From the NCBI RefSeq assembly GCF_028548455.1, contig NZ_JAQQLF010000024.1, positions 1 through 64,000 of the forward strand: a stretch of DNA of 64,000 bases, given 5' to 3'. The position numbers and the translations under genes are program-made. This stretch comes from Vogesella aquatica. GTDB taxonomy: Bacteria > Pseudomonadota > Gammaproteobacteria > Burkholderiales > Chromobacteriaceae. The notes under the pieces are model-generated. The model was not told the origin of the DNA, made no database searches, and saw only the letters and a program-made list of their open reading frames with translations. This document shows positions 34,559-43,426 of this stretch, piece by piece (within the stretch, counting starts at the first letter, position 1; each line of letters begins with the position of its first letter).

Positions 34559-35311
34559 TTAACGGCGGTGGCGGAAAGTGGACAGGCCCACTGGCAGCTC
34601 GGCAAACCAGTTGATGAAGCGCATCACGTCATCGCCCTGGTAAATGCTGCCGTGTTGCGGGCATAGCATGTCGATCTTCATGCGGCTGGCGCGTTCGCAC
34701 CAGTCCAGCTTGGCTTCGGTGGAGCCCATCCAGCGGCGGTGAAAGCCCTCGGCGTGGCGGATGTGCTTGTCGAAGTCACGCACGAACAGCTCGTCTTCTT
34801 CCGGTGGCAGCAGGGCTGCGCCCACGTCACCGCTAAACAGGATGCGTGCGTCGGGGTCGTACAGGTGGAAGTTGCCGGACGAGTGCAGGAAGTGCGCGGG
34901 TACGTACTCGATCTGGCCGCTGCCCAGCGGCATGCCCATGCCTTCGTCCGGGATGGCGACCAGCGAGTTTTCGTCGCCGCCAAAGTGCGGGATGAAGCTG
35001 CTCCACAGGCGGCTCACATAGCAGCGGATCTCGGGGTTGCATTCCAGCCACAGGCCCAGCGACGAGATGATGTCCGGGTCCTGGTGCGAGGCAAACAGGT
35101 AGCGGATGCTCATCGGGTCCACAATGGTGGACAGCGCGGCAAACACGGCCGGGAAGATTTCGCTGCCGCCAGGGTCGGTCAGCAGGTTGTCGCCTTCGCG
35201 GCTGACCAGGTATTCGTTGGTGTCGATGACGCAGTTTGGCTTGGACGGGTCGCGGGCAATGACGACCCAGCGGTGGCTGCCTTCCTGGTAGATGGTCTGG
35301 GCGGTCTTCAT
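34559..35311 (-). CDS. MBL-fold oxygen-binding di-iron protein (ODP-like)
   Basis: About 250 residues; the ATG at 35311 is chosen because it overlaps the upstream stop as ATGA. Metallo-beta-lactamase fold of the flavodiiron type: SHQDPDIISSLG (HxDxD-like, with His and Asp ligands), PAHFLHSSGNFHLYD, LFSGDVGAALLP and PQHGSIYQG. No flavodoxin domain follows, so it is not an NO reductase but resembles ODP sensors that bind O2 at a di-iron site. Coupling to a receptor-like protein supports signalling. Confidence 0.82.
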   Translation of the reverse strand: MKTAQTIYQEGSHRWVVIARDPSKPNCVIDTNEYLVSREGDNLLTDPGGSEIFPAVFAALSTIVDPMSIRYLFASHQDPDIISSLGLWLECNPEIRCYVSRLWSSFIPHFGGDENSLVAIPDEGMGMPLGSGQIEYVPAHFLHSSGNFHLYDPDARILFSGDVGAALLPPEEDELFVRDFDKHIRHAEGFHRRWMGSTEAKLDWCERASRMKIDMLCPQHGSIYQGDDVMRFINWFAELPVGLSTFRHRR

Positions 35312-35916
35312 CTTCTTTGCATTCCTGTGCACAGCGCCTCGATGGAGGGCAGGATGTTCTGTATTTTCTGGTCAAATTCCTGGCTGACTTCGGCCAGCGC
35401 GCGGCCGTATTCGCGGCCATAGGCGGCTTCGATTTTGGCCGAGCGCGAAATGGCAGTACCGAACTGGCACAGTTTGCGGGCGTCTTCCAGGCGGTCCAGC
35501 AGGCGTAGGCGCACGTCGCGCACGCGGTGGGTGATCAGGCTGAATTCTTCTTCGCGTCGTACCATGACATCGCGCAGGGCGGGGGACGGGTTGGCTACCA
35601 GGTCGGTGGCCTTTTTCAGCAGCCGGTAGCGCCGCTCCTGGCGTAGCAGGTCGGAGATCAGGTTTACCGCCAGGTAGGCATCGTTGGACAGCTCCTGCAT
35701 CAGGCCGGTGAGCTCTACCGACAGGCTGCGCAGCTCTTTCGAGATCACGCCAAAGCCCAGCGCCACTTCGCCGGCACGGTGCGCCAGCAGGATGGCGTTC
35801 AGCGCCATGATGTTGATCTGGAAGGCAATCAGTACCACGCCTTTTATGCCTTCGTTCAGCCGGACAAAGCCGGCCAGCTCGCCTGACGATGTCTTGTGTG
35901 TTGGCTTATTGCTCAA
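35308..35916 (-). CDS. Soluble chemoreceptor-signalling-like protein coupled to ODP
   Basis: 202 residues. TTG start at 35916 supported by AAGGAG 6 bases upstream; no useful ATG exists before the core domain. Residues 24-70 (GVVLIAFQINIMALNAILLAHRAGE, GFGVISKELRSLSVEL) resemble the MCP signalling hairpin tip and its flanks, where normal receptors read [16 protein letters not shown]. There is no membrane segment. The rest is helical and Arg-rich, likely a four-helix bundle. Together with the ODP gene it looks like a two-protein cytoplasmic oxygen sensor that could plug into receptor arrays. CheW/CheA binding is not proven. Confidence 0.75.
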   Translation of the reverse strand: MSNKPTHKTSSGELAGFVRLNEGIKGVVLIAFQINIMALNAILLAHRAGEVALGFGVISKELRSLSVELTGLMQELSNDAYLAVNLISDLLRQERRYRLLKKATDLVANPSPALRDVMVRREEEFSLITHRVRDVRLRLLDRLEDARKLCQFGTAISRSAKIEAAYGREYGRALAEVSQEFDQKIQNILPSIEALCTGMQRR

Positions 35917-36064
35917 AGCCCGCTCCTTGCATGTGGCTATGGTGGCAGTCTAGCAAAGGGCGTGGGGCTATGCCCTAGTTCTTTCGATATACCAGCATAC
36001 GCAATGGGCTGGTGTCGTACCGGCGGCTTGGTTATGCTTGGCCGTTTTGTTTGGGGAGTCTGGC

Positions 36065-36841
36065 ATGGAAGCCGATCTGGATCGCCGCTTTGGCGGTGTC
36101 GCCCGTTTATATGGCGAAGCGGCCTTGCAGCGCTTTGCTGCGGCCCGGGTATGTGTGGTGGGCGTGGGCGGGGTGGGTTCCTGGGTGGTGGAGTCGCTGG
36201 CGCGCAGCGGTATCGGCCACCTGACGCTGATCGACCTGGATAATATTGCCGAGTCCAACACCAACCGCCAGCTACCGGCGCTGGACCCGCTATACGGCAT
36301 GGCCAAGGTGACCGCGCTGGCCGAGCGCGTACGCGCCATCAACCCGGCATGCGTGGTGGCCGAGGTGGAAGACTTTGTCACCGAAGACAACCTGGACGCC
36401 ATGCTGGGCCAGGGCTTTGACTATATCGTGGACTGCATCGATAGCCTGAAGGTGAAAGCGGCCATGGCGGCCTGGTGCGTGCGCCGCCGCCAGCCGTTTG
36501 TGGTGTCGGGTGGCGCGGGCGGGCAGATGGACCCGACGCGTATTGCCATCGCCGACCTGGGCGCGGTCACCGAAGACCCCTTGCTGTCCAAGCTGCGTTA
36601 CACGCTGCGCCGCCACTATGGCTTTAGCCGCGAGCCGGGGCGCAAGCTGGGCGTGCGCTGTGTGTATTCCACCGAGCCGCTGGTGTACCCGCAGGTGCAG
36701 GCCTGTGACACGGGCGAGGCGCGCGGGCCACAGGGGCTGTCGTGCGCCGGTTTTGGCGCCAGCGTGGTGGTCACGGCCAGCTTTGGCCTGTTTGCCGCGT
36801 CGTGTGTGCTGAATGATCTGGCGGGCAAACGCCGCAAATAA
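36065..36841 (+). CDS. tcdA: tRNA threonylcarbamoyladenosine dehydratase TcdA
   Basis: 258 residues from the ATG at 36065 with GGGGAG upstream. E1/ThiF-like ATP-binding fold: VCVVGVGGVGSWVVESLARSGI, then DLDNIAESNTNRQ and DCIDSLKVKAAM. It cyclises t6A37 of tRNAs to ct6A using ATP. Length matches E. coli TcdA (CsdL). CsdA/CsdE partners are not in the window. An uptake-like motif begins two bases past the stop and a terminator follows. Confidence 0.93.
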   Translation: MEADLDRRFGGVARLYGEAALQRFAAARVCVVGVGGVGSWVVESLARSGIGHLTLIDLDNIAESNTNRQLPALDPLYGMAKVTALAERVRAINPACVVAEVEDFVTEDNLDAMLGQGFDYIVDCIDSLKVKAAMAAWCVRRRQPFVVSGGAGGQMDPTRIAIADLGAVTEDPLLSKLRYTLRRHYGFSREPGRKLGVRCVYSTEPLVYPQVQACDTGEARGPQGLSCAGFGASVVVTASFGLFAASCVLNDLAGKRRK

Positions 36842-36842
36842 G

Positions 36843-36852
36843 GTTGGCCGCA
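36843..36852 (+). repeat. TAAGGTTGGCCGCA uptake-like motif after tcdA
   Basis: Perfect 10-mer, 2 bases past the tcdA stop codon (the stop supplies part of the AAG context). Confidence 0.7.
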
Positions 36853-36870
36853 CGGTGGTAGCCATCAGGC

Positions 36871-36899
36871 GCCCTGCCCGTGACAGGGCAGGGCGTTTT
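36871..36899 (+). terminator. Rho-independent terminator of tcdA
   Basis: GCCCTGCCC and GGGCAGGGC make a 9-bp stem with a 6-base loop, then GTTTTT. Confidence 0.9.
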
Positions 36900-37640
36900 T
36901 CAATTGGGTAGCTGGTAGCGCTGGCGGTATTGTTGGGTAATGCGCTCGTATTCGCCGCTGGTTTTGAGCCGTACCAGGGCCTGGTCAAACTGCTGGCGCA
37001 GCGAAGCGTTGGCAAAGCCGACATGGCGTGGCGAGCTACCCAGCAGGGCGTAGCTGACCGTGGCGTAGCGCTGCCCGCTCAGGTCGGTTTGGGTGGGGTT
37101 GGCGCGAAAGATGAACTCGTCGCTGATGATGACATCCACCCGGCGGTTCAGCAGCAGGCGGTTCAGGGTGTCCTGGTCGGCGTGCTCGCTGTAATTGGGC
37201 GAGCGCGCTACCGCATTGGCAAAGTCTGCACCAAACAACAGGCGGGCGTTCTGGAAACTGGCCACGCTGTAGCGCGACAGGTCGCTCAGCTGGGTCAGCA
37301 CAATGCCGTTGCTGTGCAGCGCGATGGCACGGTTGCGGTAATACAGTAGCGGCTGCGAGTAAAACAAGGCATCAGATGCGGCGGGGGTCAGGGTGATCAT
37401 GGCGTCTACCTGGCCTTCCTTCAGCATGGCCAGCCCGCGCGCCTGCGGTAGCTGGACCACCTTCACCTGGTAGCCGGCCAGCGTCAGGGTGGCAATGGCC
37501 AGTGCCGCCTCCAGCCCGCTGCGCCCGCCTTCTTCTACGTAGGGCAGCTTGGTCAGCCCTACCGCCAGGCGCACCTCTGCCGCCCAGGCGGGGGGCAGCA
37601 GGCAGAGCAGGCTAAGGATCAGGCGCAGCGCGTTCGGCAT
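36900..37640 (-). CDS. Periplasmic solute-binding protein (amino-acid type, SBP_bac_3-like)
   Basis: 246 residues. Signal peptide residues 1-20 (ending PPAWAAEV). Body resembles the family 3 bilobed binding proteins: VGLTKLPYVEEGGRSGLEAAL, QVKVVQLPQARGLAMLKEGQVDAMI, then FSGQRYATVSYALL-type hinge. No ABC permease is next to it; the neighbouring upstream gene is a chemoreceptor, so it may present a ligand to that receptor or be an orphan sensor. The ligand is unknown. Confidence 0.85.
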   Translation of the reverse strand: MPNALRLILSLLCLLPPAWAAEVRLAVGLTKLPYVEEGGRSGLEAALAIATLTLAGYQVKVVQLPQARGLAMLKEGQVDAMITLTPAASDALFYSQPLLYYRNRAIALHSNGIVLTQLSDLSRYSVASFQNARLLFGADFANAVARSPNYSEHADQDTLNRLLLNRRVDVIISDEFIFRANPTQTDLSGQRYATVSYALLGSSPRHVGFANASLRQQFDQALVRLKTSGEYERITQQYRQRYQLPN

Positions 37641-37691
37641 CGGCGGGTTTCGATAAAGATTGCCTCGCTACTATATACCCAGAGCCGCAGC

Positions 37692-39326
37692 TTAGAAGCG
37701 GAAACCTTGCAATGAGCTGTTGAGCAGGCGTGAGCATTCTTCCATGCTGGCCGCTTCGGTAGACAGGCTGTCTGCCTCTTCGCGGTTGCTGGCTATTTCG
37801 CCGCCCAGCGTCTGCATATGCTGGCTCATGGTGTGGACGTGCTGCCGGATTTCCTGGCTATGGCTGACATTCATGTCAAATGCCTGCTGTAGCGACGCCA
37901 GCAGGCTGCGGGTTTGCTCCAGCGTGTTTTGCACGGTGGCCGAGCAGCCGGACAGCTTGTCGGCTTCGTCGGCCTGGGTGGTAATCACCCCTGCCGTGTC
38001 GCGTATGGTTTGCAGCAGCTTGCCGACAAAACTGTCGGTTTCGGCCAGCGTGGCCTGGGTCTGGCCTGCCAGCTTGCGTACTTCGTCGGCCACCACGGCA
38101 AAGCCGCGCCCGGCTTCGCCCGCGCGGGCGGCTTCGATGGCGGCGTTCAGTGCCAGCAGGTTGGTTTGCTCCGAGATGCTGGCAATGCGCTGCAAGATGC
38201 CGGTGATGTTTTGTACATCGGCCGATAGCGCCTCGAAGCGTTTCGCCAGCTGGCGGTTGTCGGCCACGTGCTGGTGCATGCCGTGGCTCAGCTCGCCGAC
38301 GGCCCCGCGCGACAGTGCCAGCTCCTGGTCTACGCTGGCCAGCTGTTGCTGGGCCTGGTTCAGCATCTGGCTGCTCTGGTCGCTCAGTGCGCTGATATCG
38401 TCGCTGCAGCTGTGCAAAGTGTGCAGCGACTGCTGGCTGCGGCTGGCCGCCTCGCGCATGTGCTGGGTGCTCTGGCGCACGTTTTCCGCGCTGTGGAAGG
38501 TCTGGCTGGCATTGTCCGATACTTCGTGCAGGGTATGGCTGACCGACTGGCACAGCTGGTTGAAGCTGTGTGCCATCTGGGCAACTTCGTCACTGCCGCG
38601 TACATTCAGCTTGCCGCCCAGGTTGCGCTCGCGCGCTTGCTGGGCGATATGGCTGGCGATCCTGCTGATGGATGCGGCCAACATGCTGGCCAGCAGCCAG
38701 GAGATGGCCAGGCCGCAGAGCAAGGACAGCGTGCCGATCAGCAAGACTTCTTGCAGTACCGCCTGGCGGCTGGCCATGGCTTGCTCCAGCGGCACGTCGG
38801 CGGCCAGGATGACTTGCTGGCCATTGATGCTGACCGGCAGGAAAATGGAGCGGAAGGTGCCGTATTTGTCGGTGTATTCGTCGTACTGCACGTTCTGGCT
38901 GGCAAAGGCTTGCAGCAGGCCGGGGCTGGCTTCGTAGGCTTCCAGGTGGTGGCCATACTTGTCGCTGCTGCGTTCCGCTTCACCGGCACCATCGGCCAGG
39001 TAGACCACCTTGCCGTCTTTCTGCCACAACATATAAAGATATTTCACGCCAAACTGGCGGGCGTAGTTGTCCATGCGGCTGGCGTTGTTCAGCATCTGCT
39101 GCGGGCTGACGCTGCCGGGGGTAAACATGCTGGCCAGGAAAGGTTCGCCCAGCAGGGTAGGAATAGCACGGGCGGTAGCGTTCAGGCGGGTGTCGATGAC
39201 AGCAATGGCTTGCTCGCTACTGCGCAGATAGCTGTGTACCGAGAAAGACAGTACGGTCAGGATATTCAGCAGGGCAAACAGACAAACCAGTTTGGTGCGG
39301 ATACTCACACGGTGTAACCAGGACAT
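37692..39326 (-). CDS. Methyl-accepting chemotaxis protein
   Basis: About 544 residues from the ATG at 39326; the frame to 39335 would need TTG. TM1 about residues 10-35 ([19 protein letters not shown]), periplasmic single-Cache-like domain about 36-190, TM2 ([20 protein letters not shown]) about 192-212, HAMP next, then a long cytoplasmic coiled coil with tip [21 protein letters not shown] and [13 protein letters not shown]. The methylation helices flank it. It senses a periplasmic signal for flagellar or related motility. It carries one uptake-like motif at 38673. Confidence 0.94.
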   Translation of the reverse strand: MSWLHRVSIRTKLVCLFALLNILTVLSFSVHSYLRSSEQAIAVIDTRLNATARAIPTLLGEPFLASMFTPGSVSPQQMLNNASRMDNYARQFGVKYLYMLWQKDGKVVYLADGAGEAERSSDKYGHHLEAYEASPGLLQAFASQNVQYDEYTDKYGTFRSIFLPVSINGQQVILAADVPLEQAMASRQAVLQEVLLIGTLSLLCGLAISWLLASMLAASISRIASHIAQQARERNLGGKLNVRGSDEVAQMAHSFNQLCQSVSHTLHEVSDNASQTFHSAENVRQSTQHMREAASRSQQSLHTLHSCSDDISALSDQSSQMLNQAQQQLASVDQELALSRGAVGELSHGMHQHVADNRQLAKRFEALSADVQNITGILQRIASISEQTNLLALNAAIEAARAGEAGRGFAVVADEVRKLAGQTQATLAETDSFVGKLLQTIRDTAGVITTQADEADKLSGCSATVQNTLEQTRSLLASLQQAFDMNVSHSQEIRQHVHTMSQHMQTLGGEIASNREEADSLSTEAASMEECSRLLNSSLQGFRF

Positions 39327-39486
39327 GGTTGGCAAACCTCGGGCAGGGTGTGGTGTAGGGTTGATGTTGGCATTATTTCATTAATCAAAAATGCCTAAGA
39401 ATTTTTATCGAAATTGTCGCAAATAATTGCTACATCCAATTGAAAAAGTTGCATTCATGCAATCAGCTTAGTGAAGGAGGGACAGC

Positions 39487-40269
39487 ATGCCGCAGCAGAA
39501 AACCGCATTCGTTACCGGCGCCGACCGTGGCATTGGCCTGGCCATAGCCTGCCGCCTGGCGGCCAATGGCTGGCGTATCGCCTTGCACGGCCTGGCAGAC
39601 GAGGCTGGGCAGGCCGCCGCATTGGCGGCGGTACGCAGCGCCGGCGCGGCAGATGCCGCATTTTTCAGCGCCGATCTGCGCCGTGGTGACGCCACACGAC
39701 AATTGGCTGAAACCGTGCTGGCACATTTCGGGCAGGTTGACGTACTGGTGAACAATGCCGGCATGCAGCACGCCGCGCCTTTGCTGGACATGCCTGCGCA
39801 GAAGTGGGACGACATTATTGCCGTCAATCTGTCGGCGGCATTTCATTTGATGCAGCTGTGCTTGCCCGGCATGTTGGCCGCAGGCTGGGGCCGCATCATC
39901 AATATTGCCTCGGTGCACGGCCTGGTGGCGTCCAGTGGCAAGCTGCCCTACGTGGCCAGCAAGTTCGGCATCGTGGGCATGACCAAGGCCGCGGCGCTGG
40001 AAACGGCCGGCCTGGGGGTAACCGTGAATGCCGTTTGCCCGGGCTGGGTAGAAACCGCGCTCATCGAGCCGCAGATCCTGGCGCGCGCCGCCAAGCTGGG
40101 CGTTGGCCGCGACGAGGGTGCGCGCGACCTGGTGCTGGAAAAGCAGCCCTCCGGGCGCATGAGCCAGCCGGCGGATATTGCGGAGGCAGTAGCCATGCTG
40201 TGCGGCGACTGGGCGCATAACCTGACTGGCGTGGCGCTGCCGGTAGACGGTGGCTGGACGGCACAATAA
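39487..40269 (+). CDS. bdhA: 3-hydroxybutyrate dehydrogenase (SDR)
   Basis: 260 residues, GAAGGAGG 6 bases before the ATG. SDR signatures: TGADRGIGLAIA, LVNNAGMQHAAP, Ser in INIASVHGLVASS, YxxxK in YVASKFGIV. The VNAVCPGWVETALIEPQI loop is diagnostic for D-3-hydroxybutyrate dehydrogenases, and LVLEKQPSGRM follows as in that family. It oxidises 3-hydroxybutyrate to acetoacetate with NAD, fitting polyhydroxybutyrate use. A 10-mer copy lies in the gene and another just past its stop. Confidence 0.92.
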   Translation: MPQQKTAFVTGADRGIGLAIACRLAANGWRIALHGLADEAGQAAALAAVRSAGAADAAFFSADLRRGDATRQLAETVLAHFGQVDVLVNNAGMQHAAPLLDMPAQKWDDIIAVNLSAAFHLMQLCLPGMLAAGWGRIINIASVHGLVASSGKLPYVASKFGIVGMTKAAALETAGLGVTVNAVCPGWVETALIEPQILARAAKLGVGRDEGARDLVLEKQPSGRMSQPADIAEAVAMLCGDWAHNLTGVALPVDGGWTAQ

Positions 40270-40283
40270 GCGCAGCGGGCGGG

Positions 40284-40293
40284 GTTGGCCGCA
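40284..40293 (+). repeat. GTTGGCCGCA uptake-like motif after bdhA
   Basis: Perfect copy 15 bases past the bdhA stop. A GC-rich inverted repeat (GCTTGCGCCAGAGCAAGC, 40312-40329) follows at once and may terminate bdhA. Confidence 0.65.
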
Positions 40294-40394
40294 GGCCGGG
40301 CAGGGCCAAGGCTTGCGCCAGAGCAAGCCTGCGGCATATGCCGCAGGCGCCGGCTCTGGTAATCTAGCCCGCTAGATGACCAACCTGTCCCATC

Positions 40395-40991
40395 ATGAGC
40401 GCACAAGATTCCCGCATTTATCTGGCCTCCGGCAGCCCGCGCCGCCGCGAAATCCTCACCGGCATGGGCGTGAGCCTGGAGCGTATCCACGCCGATATCG
40501 ATGAAAGCGTCCTGCCTGGCGAAGACGCCATCACCTACACCGAGCGCCTGGCGCGCGAGAAAGCCGCGGCCGGCTGGCAAGTGGTACAGCAGTGTGGCCT
40601 GCCCGAGCGCCCGCTGCTGGCCGCCGACACCACGGTAGTGCAAGACGGCGAAATCTTCGGCAAACCCGCAGACGAAGCCGACGCCCGCCGCATGCTGCAA
40701 GCGTTTTCCGGGCGTAGCCACCAGGCCGTGACCAGCGTGGCTGTGCGCCAGGGTGATCATGTTGAAGTACGCACCAGCGTGACCCATGTAACGTTCAAGC
40801 CGCTGGGCGAAGACGAAATCCAGCGTTATATCGACAGCGGCGAGCCGTTCGACAAGGCCGGTGCCTACGGCATCCAGGGCCGTGCTGCTGTCTTCATTAC
40901 CCGCATCGATGGCAGCTACAGTGGCGTGATGGGCTTGCCGATTCATGAAACCGCACAGATTCTTGGCAACTTCGGTTTCCAGTTTCCCTGA
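40395..40991 (+). CDS. maf: Maf-family nucleotide pyrophosphatase
   Basis: 198 residues. Maf motifs: LASGSPRRREIL at the start, the AREKA helix, ADTTVVQDGEIFGKP, HQAVTSVAV and GAYGIQGRAAVFI. These house-cleaning enzymes hydrolyse non-canonical or modified nucleoside triphosphates (dTTP/UTP-type for YhdE-like members) to monophosphates. It precedes RNase G with a TGATG overlap, the conserved order seen in many proteobacteria. Confidence 0.95.
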   Translation: MSAQDSRIYLASGSPRRREILTGMGVSLERIHADIDESVLPGEDAITYTERLAREKAAAGWQVVQQCGLPERPLLAADTTVVQDGEIFGKPADEADARRMLQAFSGRSHQAVTSVAVRQGDHVEVRTSVTHVTFKPLGEDEIQRYIDSGEPFDKAGAYGIQGRAAVFITRIDGSYSGVMGLPIHETAQILGNFGFQFP

Positions 40992-42511
40992 TGAGCCATC
41001 CCCGGAGCCCTGCCATGCTGCATCAACCCATTCCGCTACCCCGTGACCTGCCGCGCCCGAAAGAGCAGATCCTGGTCAATATCACGCCGCAGGAAACCCG
41101 TGTGGCGGTGCTGGAAGACGCCGTGGTGCAGGAGCTGCATATCGAGCGCGCAGCCAGCCGCGGCATTGTGGGCAATATCTACCTGGGCCAGGTCAAGCGC
41201 GTGCTGCCCGGCATGCAGAGTGCCTTTATCGAGATCGGCCTGGAGCGCGCCGCTTTCCTGCATATTGCCGACGTACTGGAGCAGCGCCAGCACCCGTCCG
41301 AGCCGCAGCGCATCGAGAAAATGCTGTTCGAAGGCCAGACCGTGCTGGTGCAGGTGATCAAGGACCCGATCGGTACCAAGGGCGCGCGGCTGTCCACGCA
41401 GATCAGCCTGGCCGGGCGTTTTCTGGTGCACTTGCCGCAGGAAGAACATATCGGTATTTCGCAGAAGATCGAGCAGGAATCCGACCGCCACAGCCTGAAG
41501 GCACGGCTGGAAAAACAGCTGCCGGACGGTGCGCCGCGTGGCTACATCATCCGCACCAGCGCGGAAACCGCCACCGACGCCGAGCTGGGCGCCGATATCG
41601 GCTACCTGTCCAAGCTGTGGGCCGATATCCGCTACAAATCGCAGCACTTGCCCGCGCAAAGCCTGCTGTACGAAGACCTGCCGCTGGCGGTGCGCGTACT
41701 GCGCGACATGGTGAGCGACCACACCGAAAAGGTGATCGTGGATTCCACCGAGAACTACGGCAAGATGGTGGAGTTTGCCGAAGCCTACGTGCAGTCGGCG
41801 GTGGCCAAGATCGAACGCTATAGCGGCGAGCGCCCGCTGTTCGAGCTGCACGGTATCGAAACCGAGATCGACAAGGCGCTGTCGCGCCGGGTGAACCTCA
41901 AATTCGGCGGCTACCTGATCATCGACCAGACCGAGGCGATGACCACCATCGATGTGAACACCGGCGGCTTTGTCGGTAACCGCAACTTTGACGAAACCAT
42001 CTTCAAGACTAACCTGGAAGCCACGCTGGCACTGGCGCGACAGCTGCGCCTGCGCAATCTGGGCGGTATCATCATTGTCGATTTCATCGATATGGATAAC
42101 GCCGAGCACCGCGAAGCCGTGCTGTCCGAGCTGGCCAAGGCGCTGGCGCGCGACCGCACCCGTGTGACCCTGAACGGCTTTACCAGCCTGGGCCTGGTAG
42201 AGGTCACGCGCAAGCGCACCCGCGAGAGCCTGGCCCACGTGCTGTGCGAGCCGTGTCCGGTGTGTCAGGGGCGCGGCGAGATCAAGACCGCGCAAACCGT
42301 GTGTTACGAGATCCAGCGCGAAATCGTACGCGAAGCCCGCCGCTTTGACGCCAAAGGCTTCCGCATCCTGGCCGCACAAAGCGTGATCGACATGCTGCTG
42401 GACGAGGAATCGCAAAGCCTGGCCATGCTGATCGACTTTATCGGCAAGCCGATTTCGCTGGCAGTAGAGAGCACCTACAGCCAGGAACAATTCGACGTGG
42501 TACTGATGTAG
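40991..42511 (+). CDS. rng: Ribonuclease G
   Basis: 506 residues; the ATG overlaps the maf stop by one base. The next Met (41015) would give about 498 residues, close to the E. coli length of 489. S1-like N-terminal domain (ETRVAVLEDAVVQELHIER), then the catalytic DNase I-like fold with GGYLIIDQTEAMTTIDVNTGGFVG (Mg ligands) and IIIVDFIDM. The Zn-link is CEPCPVCQGRG. Endonuclease for 16S rRNA 5' maturation and mRNA turnover. Confidence 0.95.
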   Translation: MSHPRSPAMLHQPIPLPRDLPRPKEQILVNITPQETRVAVLEDAVVQELHIERAASRGIVGNIYLGQVKRVLPGMQSAFIEIGLERAAFLHIADVLEQRQHPSEPQRIEKMLFEGQTVLVQVIKDPIGTKGARLSTQISLAGRFLVHLPQEEHIGISQKIEQESDRHSLKARLEKQLPDGAPRGYIIRTSAETATDAELGADIGYLSKLWADIRYKSQHLPAQSLLYEDLPLAVRVLRDMVSDHTEKVIVDSTENYGKMVEFAEAYVQSAVAKIERYSGERPLFELHGIETEIDKALSRRVNLKFGGYLIIDQTEAMTTIDVNTGGFVGNRNFDETIFKTNLEATLALARQLRLRNLGGIIIVDFIDMDNAEHREAVLSELAKALARDRTRVTLNGFTSLGLVEVTRKRTRESLAHVLCEPCPVCQGRGEIKTAQTVCYEIQREIVREARRFDAKGFRILAAQSVIDMLLDEESQSLAMLIDFIGKPISLAVESTYSQEQFDVVLM

Positions 42512-42570
42512 GCCTTGAAAGGCCGGCGCGGTGCCATCAGCTGCAAGTTGGCCGCGTATCGTACACCCCC

Positions 42571-42600
42571 AGGGCGCGCCGGCAGGCAGCGCCCTTTTTC
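42571..42600 (+). terminator. Rho-independent terminator of maf-rng
   Basis: AGGGCGC and GCGCCCT pair over a 11-base loop and are followed by TTTTC. A one-mismatch uptake-like motif (GTTGGCCGCG, 42547) precedes it. Confidence 0.75.
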
Positions 42601-42643
42601 ATGCCCGCAAACAAGGGCAAGCAGAACAAGTAAAGGTAAGAGC

Positions 42644-43426
42644 ATGACTGCAAGCAATCACGACGCGCTGTGGCTGGCCATTCTGCAGGAGGCCGAGCTG
42701 GCGGTGCGCGACGAGCCGTTGCTGGCCAGCTTCCTGCACATGACCGTGCTGCGCCACGGCACGCTGGAAGACGTGCTGGCGTTTCACCTGTCCAGCAAGC
42801 TGGCCAGCCCGGTAATGGACGCCCGCGCACTGATGGAGCTGTTCCGCGAGGCTTTTGCGGCCAACCCGGCCATTATCCAGGCGGTACGCGCCGACATTAC
42901 CGCCTGCTTTGAGCGCGACCCGGCGTGCGATAGCTATTCCACCCCGCTGCTGTACTTCAAGGGCTTCCACGCGCTGCAAAGCCAGCGCATTACCCACTGG
43001 CTGTGGCAGGAAGGCAGAAAGACGCTGGCGTATTTCTTGCAAAACCGCATTTCCGAGGTAATGGGCGCCGATATTCACCCGGCAGCCAAGATTGGCCACG
43101 GCGTCATGCTGGATCACGGCACCGGCATTGTGGTGGGCGAAACCGCCGTCATCGGCAATAACGTGTCGATCTTGCAAGGCGTGACGCTGGGCGGTACCGG
43201 CAAAGACCACGGCGACCGTCACCCGAAAGTGGGCGATGGCGTGCTGATCGGCGCCAATACCTCCATCCTCGGCAATATCCGTATTGGCGACTGCTCCAAG
43301 GTGGGCGCCGGCAGCGTGGTGCTGGACGACGTACCGGCACACTGCACGGTGGTGGGCGTACCGGCCCGCGTGGTGGCCCAGCTTTGTCCGGGCACCCCGG
43401 CCCTAGATATGGACCAGCGCGTATGA
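42644..43426 (+). CDS. cysE: Serine O-acetyltransferase
   Basis: 260 residues from the ATG at 42644 (AAAGGTAAG upstream). N-terminal helical bundle, then a left-handed beta-helix: AKIGHGVMLDHGTGIVVGETAVIG with catalytic His/Asp, and HPKVGDGVLIGANTSILGNI. It makes O-acetylserine for cysteine synthesis and is typically feedback-inhibited by cysteine. Its stop overlaps the DUF1835 ATG. Confidence 0.95.
   Translation: MTASNHDALWLAILQEAELAVRDEPLLASFLHMTVLRHGTLEDVLAFHLSSKLASPVMDARALMELFREAFAANPAIIQAVRADITACFERDPACDSYSTPLLYFKGFHALQSQRITHWLWQEGRKTLAYFLQNRISEVMGADIHPAAKIGHGVMLDHGTGIVVGETAVIGNNVSILQGVTLGGTGKDHGDRHPKVGDGVLIGANTSILGNIRIGDCSKVGAGSVVLDDVPAHCTVVGVPARVVAQLCPGTPALDMDQRV

Noticed and set aside
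41036-42490. 484-residue minus-strand frame inside rng
   Set aside because: Antisense to RNase G, with no motif and biased composition.
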